Shown: positions 1 to 8,077 of the stretch, in pieces | Layout: each line of letters starts with the position of its first letter | Position numbering within the stretch: the stretch's first letter is position 1 | Source of the DNA: a virus | Virus record (IMG/VR): IMGVR_UViG_3300042154_001807 | Coordinates: 1-56,548 of that record | Length of the DNA: 56,548 bases | Direction: 5' to 3' (one strand) | Program-made: the position numbers and the translations under genes | The notes under the pieces: model-generated | Databases searched by the model: none | Seen by the model: the letters and a program-made list of their open reading frames with translations, nothing else | Told to the model about the DNA's origin: nothing

Positions 1-829
1 CTAAATCTGGAATGATTAAGTCACCTGTGAAATTGCAGTCAAAGAATGCGTTGTCACTAATACTTGTAACCGATGTGCCAATGGTGAGCGTTCCTGCAAA
101 GCTAGTGCAACTGTAGAACGCCGAGTTTGCGATAGTTGTAACTGTGTTAGGAATGATTAGGTCGCCTGATATGTTAGTGCAGTATGCAAACGCACCATCG
201 CCAATGCTAGTAACCGATGTGCCGAGGTCGAGTGAAGTTAAGCCAATGCATTGCTGAAATGCGTTAATCCCAATGCTTAATACTGTATTCGGAATGACAA
301 GACCGCCAGTCAAGCCTTGGCAATCATAAAATGCTGTCGAATCAATGTTCGTAACTGTGTTTCCAAAGTGCAAATTAGTAATGAGCATATTGCTGGATTT
401 CCAAGAAGTAGGAATCGTTGCAGCAAAAGTTATGTCAAACTCTCCACCTCCACTTACGATAGTTGGGTCAGGAATGGATGTTGAAATAATACTCCATACG
501 GCTGCACTTGTAGTAGCGTCAGAGCATTGATACATATCGCCGTTCTCCAGCACCCACCAACTACCAGCAAAGAAGCCTTGTGTTTCGTCATTGTAATTCG
601 ATGGAGCGACAAACTGCATGTCCGTAAGCCTAATGGCTTCAGAAGTTGATTGACCACGATAGTAGTTCGATCCTAGCGACCAATCTTTTTTATAGTCAGC
701 AGTGCACACTTGGCGAATGCCACCGATAGGTGCTTCTTGGATTTTACTTTCATTAAAAAAGTCAAGAATACCACCTGTAATATTTTTCAGGAGCTTGCTA
801 ATGTTTTCTGTTAGGTTAATATCACTCAT
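1..829 (-). CDS. LRR (BspA-like, LRR_5) tail fibre/receptor-binding candidate, N-terminal part
   Basis: The frame opens at an ATG (829-827) and runs off the left edge; the rest of the gene is at the right end of the window. Joined at the 127-base overlap it gives 533 codons (532 residues). Residues 1 to about 160 are a non-repetitive virion-anchor-like head, including a tryptophan-rich stretch (GSWWVLENGDMYQC). Leucine-rich repeats of 23 residues then begin, with the pattern V-T-x-I-x-x-x-A-F-x-x-C-x-x-x-x-G-x-L-x-I. LRR_5/BspA-like repeats are a known surface-binding fold, and the position at the end of the virion operon next to a fibre-assembly-like gene supports receptor binding (inference). 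The start overlaps the preceding 47-residue gene by 8 bases. No Shine-Dalgarno is present. Confidence 0.8.
   Translation of the reverse strand, partial: MSDINLTENISKLLKNITGGILDFFNESKIQEAPIGGIRQVCTADYKKDWSLGSNYYRGQSTSEAIRLTDMQFVAPSNYNDETQGFFAGSWWVLENGDMYQCSDATTSAAVWSIISTSIPDPTIVSGGGEFDITFAATIPTSWKSSNMLITNLHFGNTVTNIDSTAFYDCQGLTGGLVIPNTVLSIGINAFQQCIGLTSLDLGTSVTSIGDGAFAYCTNISGDLIIPNTVTTIANSAFYSCTSFAGTLTIGTSVTSISDNAFFDCNFTGDLIIPDL
147..273. repeat. Left copy of the 127-base terminal overlap
   Basis: This segment is identical to the last 127 bases of the window (56422-56548). The 146 bases to its left align to 56276-56421 with nine substitutions. A 127-base exact match is what a de Bruijn assembler run at k=127 leaves at a closed or branching path, so this is read as an assembly junction inside the LRR gene rather than a biological terminal repeat. 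Confidence 0.85.
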
Positions 830-965
830 AAAGTTTAAATCTGTTTCCGTTTTCGTCGCATAGATGGTTTCCTAGATCGTCAAGCATGTGACCGAAGTGG
901 ACTTCGATATTTGCCAGTGTTTGCAGCCATCCATACTGCAAACCTATACCAATTCCAATTCTCAT
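822..965 (-). CDS. Small virion-operon protein, 47 aa
   Basis: I read this frame directly: 48 codons from an ATG that shares its A with the TAA stop of the upstream gene (TAATG). Its own TGA lies 8 bases inside the LRR gene. Coupling at both ends makes it a credible gene despite its size. It begins MRIGIGIGLQYGWLQTLANI and ends in a polar, acidic stretch. No family was recognised. By position it may be a small tail or fibre-junction protein (inference). Confidence 0.6.
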   Translation of the reverse strand: MRIGIGIGLQYGWLQTLANIEVHFGHMLDDLGNHLCDENGNRFKLYE

Positions 966-1228
966 TAGTAGGTAGCGATAAGGTTGGATGCGGTGAGACC
1001 TGATGCCGACACGTTTACGACGCTGAAAGGATATTCAAGCCCAGCGATTAGTCCGACAAAGGTTTCAGTTTGACCATTAGCAAAGGTGATGGTAGCAGTG
1101 CCTCCGACACCAACATAGAGACCCCGTGACGGAGTTCCGAGAGCGGTTCCTGCTGTAATTGCTTTAGCACCGACTGCACAGTCGGACGTTTTTAGGTATG
1201 CTTGTTTGATAAATCCTGCGATAGTCAT
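965..1228 (-). CDS. Small virion protein, beta-rich, 87 aa
   Basis: The protein contains the segment GLYVGVGGTATITFANGQTE followed by a short beta-rich tail ending in TASNLIATY. Proteins with this 'LYVG.GG.v.V...G....F..v..G...P' layout are common small components next to tail and fibre genes in podovirus-like and siphovirus genomes; their function is unknown. It sits between the fibre-like beta protein and the LRR fibre and is translationally coupled to the next small gene through TAATG. The virion role is inferred from context and resemblance. Confidence 0.65.
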   Translation of the reverse strand: MTIAGFIKQAYLKTSDCAVGAKAITAGTALGTPSRGLYVGVGGTATITFANGQTETFVGLIAGLEYPFSVVNVSASGLTASNLIATY

Positions 1229-1246
1229 GGTGTTGTGTGGTTGTGG

Positions 1247-1957
1247 TTAAGAGATTAAAATCCAGCTTCTCAGCCCAAAAGAGCCATCAACGGAAAGGTA
1301 AATATGACGACTATACAGAACAGCCATTTGCATGTTTACCCCGCTAGTAGCAGTAACTGTTCCGCTACCTCCCCCGCTCAGTGTTGCCCCGCTCAGTGTC
1401 AAGTTTCCCGCTGTTGTGGTTAGTGTGATTGCATTGCCTTCTTCTCGTAAGGATAAAGCGTAAAGCGTGACGACTGATCCAGATTTGGTAGAGACAACAT
1501 TTTTGTCTTTGCTATTGATAGTTGAACTGATTGCTGTCGCTATGCTTGTGGTAAAAGCTGGCGATGCGATCAGTATCTCGAATGGATTTGTTGCCGTGTC
1601 AGAAAAAGTATAAACGACACCATTTATTGTAATGGTTTGACCCGCTGTCGGAATGCCAGCAACTGTAATTGTCGCCGTGGCTTTCACCTCGTTTGATGAC
1701 ACTGGAGGTGTTGTCATTACCAATGTTGTAAACTGGTCATGCGTATGCGTCGCAGGAGTGAACGTCGCAGGTTTCCCAGTAACATCATCCCATGCCGTCG
1801 CCGCACCATTGAGAGTGTTCCCGCTCATCGATAGACGAGTGCCAAGAGTTATCTCCTCCCCGTCTCCAGCTCCAGCCGTGCCGCGCCCATACAATCGAGG
1901 CGAGGCGGAAAACCGTATCGTTTTTATAACTTCTCTGACCCTGTTGAATAATCCCAT
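1247..1957 (-). CDS. Tail fibre-like beta-structured protein, 236 aa
   Basis: The frame is open further upstream, but the ATG at 1957 is chosen because it lies 2 bases after the preceding stop; longer versions overlap the upstream gene by over 60 bases. The N-terminus (MGLFNRVREVIKTIRFS) is basic. A linker with TPATHTHDQF, typical of fibre proteins, precedes a central repeat-like beta domain built on 'TVAGIPTAGQTITINGVVYTF ... ATAISSTIN ... ITLTTTAGNLTLSGATLSGG', a module seen in many phage tail proteins. The C-terminus ends with VDGSFGLRSWILIS. It probably contributes to the tail or fibre complex together with the LRR protein. Confidence 0.65.
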   Translation of the reverse strand: MGLFNRVREVIKTIRFSASPRLYGRGTAGAGDGEEITLGTRLSMSGNTLNGAATAWDDVTGKPATFTPATHTHDQFTTLVMTTPPVSSNEVKATATITVAGIPTAGQTITINGVVYTFSDTATNPFEILIASPAFTTSIATAISSTINSKDKNVVSTKSGSVVTLYALSLREEGNAITLTTTAGNLTLSGATLSGGGSGTVTATSGVNMQMAVLYSRHIYLSVDGSFGLRSWILIS

Positions 1958-1959
1958 AA

Positions 1960-2178
1960 TTAGCAATTCGATGGTAATGAAGGAAACCCTCCTCTGATTT
2001 TCACACTGAACGCGATCTTGCAACCCACGTTCACAAACTCTTTCTGCTCACCGACCTGAGAACTACTCTTCACACCGTTCTGCCGACTGACATCGGTAGA
2101 CGTAGTCGACTGGTTACCAATCTGATCGTAGTAACTTTTCCGTGTCGTGTCTTCTGTGATTTCGTAAGTGTCTGCCAT
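1960..2178 (-). CDS. Hypothetical virion-operon protein, 72 aa
   Basis: This is a small, polar, Ser/Thr/Gln-rich protein (residues 1-45) with a short hydrophobic beta-like tail (KIAFSVKIRGGFP) near the C-terminus. No family was recognised. It lies 11 bases after the Trypco2-like gene and 2 bases before the fibre-like gene, so it is almost certainly co-transcribed with tail components. Confidence 0.55.
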   Translation of the reverse strand: MADTYEITEDTTRKSYYDQIGNQSTTSTDVSRQNGVKSSSQVGEQKEFVNVGCKIAFSVKIRGGFPSLPSNC

Positions 2179-2189
2179 ATTCGTAATTG

Positions 2190-2504
2190 TTATGCGTCAG
2201 CGCCTTGATTCTTCTTCTGTATCCCTTTGGTAATATCCGTCTGAACATGCTTGGTGCTTTGATCCTGAGTCCCAGTCCCTTCTCTGGTCGTGTCCCCAGT
2301 CTCTGTAGCAGCGTCGTTTGCAGCAGTGGTGCGACGAACCTCAAGCGACTGGAAGTCAAAAATAACTTCGCACTGGAACGTCACTTCTTCTGGCATGTCC
2401 ACGATCAGACCAGAGTCACGCTGAGCAGCGACACCAAAACGAATTTCCTCCAGCACCTGTGAGATGTGGTTTCGAAGTTCAGCGATTGGGACGATGCTTT
2501 CCAT
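2190..2504 (-). CDS. Trypco2-like small protein, 104 aa
   Basis: Residues 4-60 (PIAELRNHISQVLEEIRFG followed by an alternating beta segment ending FDFQSLEVRRTT) resemble the Trypco2 layout of one amphipathic helix followed by beta strands, which recurs in small phage proteins near tail genes. The last 45 residues are Thr/Asp/Gln-rich and probably disordered. It sits between the second head-tail adaptor and a small unknown protein. The family call rests on pattern resemblance only, and the role is unknown. Confidence 0.5.
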   Translation of the reverse strand: MESIVPIAELRNHISQVLEEIRFGVAAQRDSGLIVDMPEEVTFQCEVIFDFQSLEVRRTTAANDAATETGDTTREGTGTQDQSTKHVQTDITKGIQKKNQGADA

Positions 2505-2508
2505 AAAA

Positions 2509-3372
2509 TTAATATCCGCTCGGAGACCCTACCGAGTTGCTAGGAGTTGTTAGTGTTTGCGGGATCATAGTCGAGTATCTAACCTCAGCTGCGTTGCCCC
2601 TTGCAACAGCTGCTGATCGAAGAGACTCACTTCTCCATAGGTCGGTCTCTGCCAGCAACCCCCTGACCATAGGTAAAAGATATGACTCCACATGTTCATA
2701 CCGAATAGGAAGGTCTCTAGTAGCCGTGATAGTATCCAAGAAAGTAATGCGCGGAGGAGCTAGACGCGCGGTAGCCTTGAACCTGATCGCTGATATAGGC
2801 AACCTATCGACTCGGAACACTGCTCTGTAGTCGTCATGCTGCCCGTTTGGCTCGACAGACCAGCACTCTGGGTTCCCGACAGCGAAACGATACAAAAGCC
2901 TGTCACGGGCAGGATAGGCACCTTGCAGAAGCTGTGTGTCGGTGTCAGCGTAGCGAGGGTTCGAAGAGATGCTTGAATACTGAGCAGGAAGAGCAACGGC
3001 ATCGTAGTAAATCGTGGCGCTTACAGTTCCAGTAGCTCCAGAGTATGGAAGCAACATCTTGTCATTCCCGATGATCTGGTTGTCGATCTCGTCACCAGTA
3101 ATTTTAATGGTGCAATACATGTCCTCGTCCGTTGCCGAGTAAGAGGTAAAGTCGGTGCTTCCTTGAACGACTCCTATAGTAATTGCTTTCGGAGCAGCAA
3201 GGTTGATCGATATTGTCGTGACCTTGCTATGGTCGGGTGCATGGTCGTGCATTATTTGCAGAGACGCATTTACGCAGTCGAGAATTGTTTGCCGTTCCTC
3301 AGCGGTCAGGTTGCTTGGATTTGTCTGAGTCAGGTCTCGAGTAAGACGCTGGATGAACGCTAAAGTTTTCAT
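2509..3372 (-). CDS. Head-tail adaptor / tail tube-A-like protein 2, 287 aa
   Basis: The N-terminal helix (FIQRLTRDLTQTNPSNLT and ERQTILDCVNASLQIM) and the C-terminal helix (YEHVESYLLPMVRGLLAETD) match the build of podovirus gp4/gp11-type adaptors, which sit below the portal and start the short tail. The C-terminal signature (H-x-Y-V-E-S-x-L-x-P-x-x-R) is shared with the gene just upstream, so the two look like diverged paralogues. The start overlaps the upstream stop by 4 bases (ATGA). Confidence 0.65.
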   Translation of the reverse strand: MKTLAFIQRLTRDLTQTNPSNLTAEERQTILDCVNASLQIMHDHAPDHSKVTTISINLAAPKAITIGVVQGSTDFTSYSATDEDMYCTIKITGDEIDNQIIGNDKMLLPYSGATGTVSATIYYDAVALPAQYSSISSNPRYADTDTQLLQGAYPARDRLLYRFAVGNPECWSVEPNGQHDDYRAVFRVDRLPISAIRFKATARLAPPRITFLDTITATRDLPIRYEHVESYLLPMVRGLLAETDLWRSESLRSAAVARGNAAEVRYSTMIPQTLTTPSNSVGSPSGY

Positions 3373-4340
3373 TTCGCCTTCGCTCCTTTCCTGTAGCCGA
3401 GGTTGTCTCCAGACTGACCAGCGAGCGGATCAGCTACGTCGAGTAGGAGTCGTGCCTGAGCATACCCGTTGACGATCGCTTCCTGACGATCTCGAGCAAT
3501 AAATAAATGGCTGCTCATCGCCATGTGTCGGCACACTGGCATGAGTAATGACTCAACGTATTTGTGAGGGATGGGGCACAGTGGGCAGCTATCGAAGTCG
3601 AGGAGAGAATATCGAGGAGCCTCTGTGACTACCTCCATCTTCACAGTGATATTCCCAGAAGGAGCAGGCACAATGTTCAGAGTGCATTTGGCAGGGTCAG
3701 CTCCAGCTTGATTCTCTCGCTCGAGATAGTAAGCTACTGGAACCGAGGCTGAGTCACCGTCAAGGAATGAGTCGGCGAAATTTTCAAGTTCCGAGACATT
3801 TGCAAGAGGGACTAACAATTCTCCAGTGGTTAGTCTAACAGGACCTGTGACGTTTTGAATGTCATTGGCAAGGACGCTTGTGGTGTTTCCAGAGGTGATC
3901 GCTACCGATAGATTGGAGGTTGTCCAGTAGCTTCGGTCGATCGCTTGGTTCCATACAACCTGCATCGATTGGTTAATGACATTCAGTGCAGCAATCTTTG
4001 CCATCTGTGGCGCTGAGCATGGACTCTCCATTCCCCAGCTCATTAGAATATCACGCAGAACGTCGCACACCGTTAGACCGTTCCTGATGACTGTGATAGA
4101 AGCTGAAGCATCAGACGTAGCTATGACCGATGCTGAAAATTTCTTTGTCAGTCCTGCGTTAACAGAAGCCACCGCAGATCCGTAGACAGCGGATGAGGAA
4201 ACAGACTTATTTGTAGTAGCTGCGGTCGCAACCGAAACCCCGATAACAGCAGCAGCCATTTTGCGCACAACTCGACGGTTAGCCGTGGCAGATACCACCA
4301 CGGTCCCAGTCATAGTTTTGTACACGATTGTAACTGGCAT
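3369..4340 (-). CDS. Head-tail adaptor-like protein 1, 323 aa
   Basis: The first 90 residues are an Ala/Ser/Val-rich beta segment absent from the downstream paralogue. The remaining part has the adaptor pattern: VCDVLRDILMSWGM and NVINQSMQVVWNQA near residue 110, a beta core, and the terminal helix HKYVESLLMPVCRHMAMSSH. It is probably one of two stacked connector rings between portal and tail (family knowledge plus inference). The added N-terminal domain could face the capsid exterior or mediate stacking. Confidence 0.6.
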   Translation of the reverse strand: MPVTIVYKTMTGTVVVSATANRRVVRKMAAAVIGVSVATAATTNKSVSSSAVYGSAVASVNAGLTKKFSASVIATSDASASITVIRNGLTVCDVLRDILMSWGMESPCSAPQMAKIAALNVINQSMQVVWNQAIDRSYWTTSNLSVAITSGNTTSVLANDIQNVTGPVRLTTGELLVPLANVSELENFADSFLDGDSASVPVAYYLERENQAGADPAKCTLNIVPAPSGNITVKMEVVTEAPRYSLLDFDSCPLCPIPHKYVESLLMPVCRHMAMSSHLFIARDRQEAIVNGYAQARLLLDVADPLAGQSGDNLGYRKGAKAK

Positions 4341-4344
4341 GATT

Positions 4345-4746
4345 TTATTCGAAAGTAATGTCGAGATCTCCTGATGGAATTATCAGATGATCGTCATGAT
4401 TGATTAAAGTGACTGGCGCAAGTGCCCCGTAGAACAGCAGATTTCCTCCGCTAAGCTCGTCGAACATTCCCCAGCTAGTAACGGTCCCCCACGAAGCTCC
4501 GCTCACGGGGAAGGTGATAGCAATACCGTTTGATTTAACCCCAGCAATTGCGTCTGGGAAATTCGAAACAGTATTTGTCACTGATGCCCTAGCGTAACCT
4601 GTGCCGCTTACCTCTGTTCCGCCACCATCCTCAGACGGAGCAGCGGTGTAGAGAGCTAAATACACCGTGGTAGGAGCCGTGTAAGCGACCCTGCCAAGAA
4701 TGTAATTGGCTACTTTGCCTTGAAGGTATGCGCTGAGAGCTGCCAT
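4345..4746 (-). CDS. Gp80-like virion protein, copy 2 (133 aa)
   Basis: This protein shares its whole length with the upstream gene: LYLALYT-APSEDGGGTEV-G-GYARASV, then a central 'F...G..SNG....FP...A.WGTV..W' segment and a terminal beta strand. This layout is found in small phage structural proteins annotated as Gp80 or tail fibre-like. It is a tandem duplicate, 1 base from its paralogue, and lies between capsid and adaptor genes, so it is probably a capsid decoration or neck component (inference). Confidence 0.6.
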   Translation of the reverse strand: MAALSAYLQGKVANYILGRVAYTAPTTVYLALYTAAPSEDGGGTEVSGTGYARASVTNTVSNFPDAIAGVKSNGIAITFPVSGASWGTVTSWGMFDELSGGNLLFYGALAPVTLINHDDHLIIPSGDLDITFE

Positions 4747-4747
4747 A

Positions 4748-5152
4748 TTAGTCGAGGGTGATCGTTAGTTGGTTGATCGGAATTGTTAGGGAGTCGGTAT
4801 CGGCAATCGTTTTCGCGGCGTTAAAAGCACCAAAGAAAAGCATGTCTCCAGAAGACGATGCCGACATGAGTGCCCAGTGACTAACGGTGCCCCATGAGCC
4901 TCCGCTTGCAGCTGGGAATGTAAACGCTGTTCCGTTAGACTTCTGACCACTGCTCGCAGCAGGAAAGTTCGTTGGGTTATTTGTAATGGACAGTCGAGTG
5001 TATCCGTAACCAGCAACTTCGGTGCCACCACCATTCTCGGTAGGGGCAACGGTGAAGAGCGCGAGATAGAGCGTAGTGACAGGGGTGTAAGTTCCTGCAC
5101 CAAGAATATGGTTCATCACTTTGTTTTCGAGATCTGATGAGAATGCGGACAT
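4748..5152 (-). CDS. Gp80-like virion protein, copy 1 (134 aa)
   Basis: This is the paralogue of the next gene downstream, with the same signature (LYLALFT-APTENGGGTEV-GYGYTRLSI and SWGTVSHWALM). The two proteins are similar throughout but differ at most surface-type positions, so the duplication is old. The gene follows an 85-residue protein and the capsid gene. The start at 5152 is preceded by an A/T-rich segment without Shine-Dalgarno. Confidence 0.6.
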   Translation of the reverse strand: MSAFSSDLENKVMNHILGAGTYTPVTTLYLALFTVAPTENGGGTEVAGYGYTRLSITNNPTNFPAASSGQKSNGTAFTFPAASGGSWGTVSHWALMSASSSGDMLFFGAFNAAKTIADTDSLTIPINQLTITLD

Positions 5153-5161
5153 AATGGTAAA

Positions 5162-5419
5162 TTATTTAGTTGTTGATTTTTTAGCTTTCGGAGAAGGCGC
5201 TGCTTCCTCCTCGACTGGTTGGTTGACGGCAAACCCAGCGACTTGCTGATTGGCGAGCCTTTGCATTGCCCAGTTCTTTGCCATGAGAGTATTGAACTCT
5301 TCAAGCTCAAGCTCGCGACCCTGATAGATAAATTTTTGGTGCTTGTCCGAGAACAAAAACTCCCCACTCTTAACTCCAGAAGAACGACGCAAGCCGACGA
5401 TGTAAATTAGAAATTTCAT
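5162..5419 (-). CDS. Hypothetical capsid-adjacent protein, 85 aa
   Basis: The protein begins MKFLIYIVGLRRSSGVKSGE, has a short charged middle (ELELEEFNTLMAKNWAMQRL) and a Lys/Pro/Ala-rich tail. Small proteins of this build often follow N4gp56-type capsid genes. No function is known. It is the first gene after the capsid-proximal hairpin, so its expression may be reduced relative to capsid by that attenuator. Confidence 0.5.
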   Translation of the reverse strand: MKFLIYIVGLRRSSGVKSGEFLFSDKHQKFIYQGRELELEEFNTLMAKNWAMQRLANQQVAGFAVNQPVEEEAAPSPKAKKSTTK

Positions 5420-5437
5420 AATAAAAAAAGGAAGGAT

Positions 5438-5466
5438 GATGGGGGCACCAATATGATGCCCCCATC
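5438..5466 (-). terminator. Hairpin attenuator/terminator after the capsid gene
   Basis: A perfect 10-bp stem (GATGGGGGCA / TGCCCCCATC) with a 9-base loop lies 14 bases past the capsid stop. On the minus strand it is followed, after 8 bases, by seven T residues. It probably lowers read-through from the highly expressed capsid gene into the tail genes. Confidence 0.7.
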
Positions 5467-5480
5467 GATCGTTGATTTGG

Positions 5481-6953
5481 TTAGCTGTTAACCACTGGGA
5501 GGTTCAGGTCTGGGTAGGACACAGCATGGTCAAGTCGGATGCACGACGGCACACGACCAGCACGGTCTGTATACAACTTCTGACCGAACACCGAGACGAT
5601 GTAACGCTCGGTGATGAATCCACCTTCTTGCTTTTGCGTCATGTTCTCACCACGGAACATACCGTAACCACGAAGGGCTGCGGACGCACCAATCATTAGG
5701 CTTGAACCGATTGGCACACCTTTCGAGTTAGCTTGGATGATGATCGACCCAGTTGGGTGATTAAGCGTGTTGAGGGCAGCATTCCATGTAACTCCTCCAA
5801 GTGGTGTTCCATTGACAAGACGAGCAGTAACATTGATCAACTGACCGTTGTTGCCAGTAGTGTAGCTGTAAAAGCCCCACTTACCAGCGTCGCCACCAGC
5901 TGCCGAATCTGTCTTATTGTAGATGATCAAGTAGCGAGTAATTGACGCAGGAGTAAACGCCGAGCCACCAACGTTCTCAAGGAACGGATACGCGAAGCCA
6001 TCGAAGTATTGGAAGAAGTCGATGTCTGTGCGGGTGTTGGTCAAGTTATCAGCTCCACCACCAATTACGTTAAAAGCAGCAGCGGCTCCGCCAGCTACAA
6101 TTGGAGTAGCTAGGAACGCGCGAGGGTTCAGGAAAGAACCAACGGCACCCACACCATCGTGGTCAAGTGGATTGTATTCCTTGATGACGTGACCATCGAC
6201 GTTGGCATATCCTCCTTTGAAGATGGTGTTCTCGGCACCACGGGTTTCGGCTTGAGCGCGAAGCGTTAGGTAAGCGCTGTCGATCTTCAAACTGGACAAC
6301 GCAGGGACAGTGCCGATGACGATGTTGCTGAAGATTGGAGCAGACTTAGCACCACTGCGGACGATGTTCGCAGGCTTTCCACCAAGCGGTTGAAGAGTAG
6401 TGCCCATGCGAACGATCTCGTTCCAGTCAAGCGTGTCGGCACTTAAAAGAGTGTCGCGCGTCTTTGAACCAGCGTAGAGGATGTTGTTCGAAGGAAGCAA
6501 TAGTTGGAACGTAGCGAACAGCTGATCGGATTTTTTACGACCAAGCCACTTGCCGAGTTCGACGTTGTCCTGAGAAGAAATCTCATCGCGCATCCCCATC
6601 ACTTCTTCAGCACGCATGTTGATGCTGGTAGCGTGGCGAAGCCAATCTACTTTCAACTGGAACGAACTGATCTGACGTTTTTCATAGTCAGTGAGTGTTG
6701 TGAACATCGCGTCACCTTGCTTGCCCCGACCGTAGTAGCCAGAACCAGTGGTGAAAGTGATGGTTTGTCCCGCACCTTTGCTGGTGTCGGTGATAGTGCG
6801 AATGGGTGAGTCCTTGCGATCTCCCTCAAGCTGAGCGAAAAAGTCTTCGGTTTGTTCACCTACGAGAACTCCTTTTTGCCACAGTTTGCGGACGGAATCA
6901 GGAGCCATTGCGGACAGGGAAGTCCCTGTGTTTGTTGCTGTAAAGTCAGGCAT
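5481..6953 (-). CDS. Major capsid protein, N4 gp56-like, 490 aa
   Basis: The N-terminal segment (LVGEQTEDFFAQLEGDRKDS, then an 'I.tit..skg.G.titf' strand) matches the N4gp56-type capsid family. Length, position directly after an acidic scaffold gene, and a hairpin attenuator downstream all fit. The family has an HK97-like fold and builds the icosahedral shell. A small glycine-rich insertion near residues 285-300 (VAGGAAAAFNVIGGG) is likely a surface loop. The start has only A/T-rich sequence upstream and no Shine-Dalgarno. Confidence 0.8.
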   Translation of the reverse strand: MPDFTATNTGTSLSAMAPDSVRKLWQKGVLVGEQTEDFFAQLEGDRKDSPIRTITDTSKGAGQTITFTTGSGYYGRGKQGDAMFTTLTDYEKRQISSFQLKVDWLRHATSINMRAEEVMGMRDEISSQDNVELGKWLGRKKSDQLFATFQLLLPSNNILYAGSKTRDTLLSADTLDWNEIVRMGTTLQPLGGKPANIVRSGAKSAPIFSNIVIGTVPALSSLKIDSAYLTLRAQAETRGAENTIFKGGYANVDGHVIKEYNPLDHDGVGAVGSFLNPRAFLATPIVAGGAAAAFNVIGGGADNLTNTRTDIDFFQYFDGFAYPFLENVGGSAFTPASITRYLIIYNKTDSAAGGDAGKWGFYSYTTGNNGQLINVTARLVNGTPLGGVTWNAALNTLNHPTGSIIIQANSKGVPIGSSLMIGASAALRGYGMFRGENMTQKQEGGFITERYIVSVFGQKLYTDRAGRVPSCIRLDHAVSYPDLNLPVVNS

Positions 6954-7013
6954 AATAATAGTTAGTTAAGTTTTGATTTTGAAAAAACCGCTTCATTCTA
7001 ACCCAAGAGAAAT

Positions 7014-7997
7014 TTATCGTAACCCGTTAGTGATCTCTTCGTATTCAGTCAGAGATAAGTTAGGGTCGTCCAAACGGTCTAAGGCAACAGAAGTTGCGGC
7101 GGAGCGGGTTGATCCACTCGACGGTTGAAGTGCTGGACGTGTTGTGACTTTTTTGACAGTCGCGTTTTTTGACTGCGTCGAACGTGGCGCGATTGCCAAG
7201 TTGTTAGCCGCCATCTGCGCGATTCGCAAAGCCTTCTTTGGATCGTATAGCAAGGGATTGTCAGTCGCGATCATATCACGGTCGATGCGTGCCATTTCCT
7301 TCGCCAATGCTGATTGCGGATTTGCCGCATCAGGGTAAAGTTGCACGGCATCATTTGTTGCCTGATCTGCGTCTGCGTAGAAGCGCTGTTCCTCAGTAGC
7401 GGCACGGGCAGTTCTCTCATAAGAGAGCTTAGCCTTTTTGTCACGCAGCACCTCAAGTTGGTCTTCAAGTTCGATTTGCAGTTCGGCATCAAATTCCTTG
7501 ATAGCTTCTTTGCGCTTCTGTTTGAGATCGTCAATCTGAGACTGCACGACTTCTGGACTTTCGTCCTCGGTGTCGTCATGAGTTGTCGACTCTGTTGCTT
7601 GCTCTGGGTGAATCTTTTTAGCCTCGCCAATTGCCTGCTCCATCGTCCACGAAGGGTTCGCCTTGTGAAGGGCAAACGCAGTGCGTTCAACGTCATTTCT
7701 TGCTTTGATCCTGTAACGGTTAGCGGATGTGTCAGGTCTCTCCTCTTCTTCCTCTTCCTCAGTTTCCTCGAATTGCTCCTCGGTCTCGGTCTCGGACTCT
7801 TCGGTCTCCTGTGTTTCCTCCTCAAAAGTTTCTTCGCCACGGGATTGCTCCTCTTGACTATCACCTTCGAGAAGTGCTGCCACTTCTGCTGCGTAGTTAC
7901 TCACGTCATCGAGACCGTTGTCGATCTCTACTGACCCTTTCGAGTCAGCCAATTCAGTCGTATTGCCAGCGGATTTCTCCTGTTGTTGTTCGGACAT
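7014..7997 (-). CDS. Capsid assembly scaffold protein, 327 aa
   Basis: The protein is highly acidic (poly-Glu and Thr-Glu stretch around residues 55-95) with long predicted helices (residues 150-240) and a basic, Ser/Thr-rich C-terminus. This is the usual composition of phage scaffold proteins, which nucleate capsid assembly and leave or are degraded. It lies immediately upstream of the capsid gene. I chose the ATG at 7997 (MSEQQQEKS) over in-frame alternatives further upstream because those extend into the divergent promoter. Confidence 0.75.
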   Translation of the reverse strand: MSEQQQEKSAGNTTELADSKGSVEIDNGLDDVSNYAAEVAALLEGDSQEEQSRGEETFEEETQETEESETETEEQFEETEEEEEEERPDTSANRYRIKARNDVERTAFALHKANPSWTMEQAIGEAKKIHPEQATESTTHDDTEDESPEVVQSQIDDLKQKRKEAIKEFDAELQIELEDQLEVLRDKKAKLSYERTARAATEEQRFYADADQATNDAVQLYPDAANPQSALAKEMARIDRDMIATDNPLLYDPKKALRIAQMAANNLAIAPRSTQSKNATVKKVTTRPALQPSSGSTRSAATSVALDRLDDPNLSLTEYEEITNGLR

Positions 7998-8018
7998 GTG
8001 AAAGTGATTAACGCAATT

Positions 8019-8033
8019 AAATTGCAGTTGCAA
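8019..8033 (-). promoter_or_regulatory. TTGCAACT box upstream of the scaffold gene
   Basis: On the minus strand these 15 bases read TTGCAACTGCAATTT, 21 bases upstream of the scaffold start. The identical 15-mer occurs at 54579-54593 on the minus strand, and shorter TTGCAACT/TGCAACT copies lie at 28177-28184 and near 28240, each upstream of late genes. It is a candidate late operator or -35 element; no matching -10 is clear here. Confidence 0.4.
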
Positions 8034-8043
8034 ACAAATTACG

Positions 8044-8071
8044 TTGCTTTGTCAAAAAATTTCATTAACTT
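8044..8071 (+). promoter_or_regulatory. Promoter of the opposed two-gene cassette; leaderless start
   Basis: A -35 TTGCTT and a -10 TAACTT are separated by 16 bases. The -10 ends 6 bases before the ATG at 8078, so the predicted transcription start falls on the start codon itself. Confidence 0.5.
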
Positions 8072-8077
8072 ATCCGC

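Noticed and set aside
1-273. Simple head-to-tail joining of base 56548 to base 1
   Set aside because: It keeps the frame but deletes part of one LRR unit and breaks the 23-residue period; joining at the 127-base overlap restores the period.
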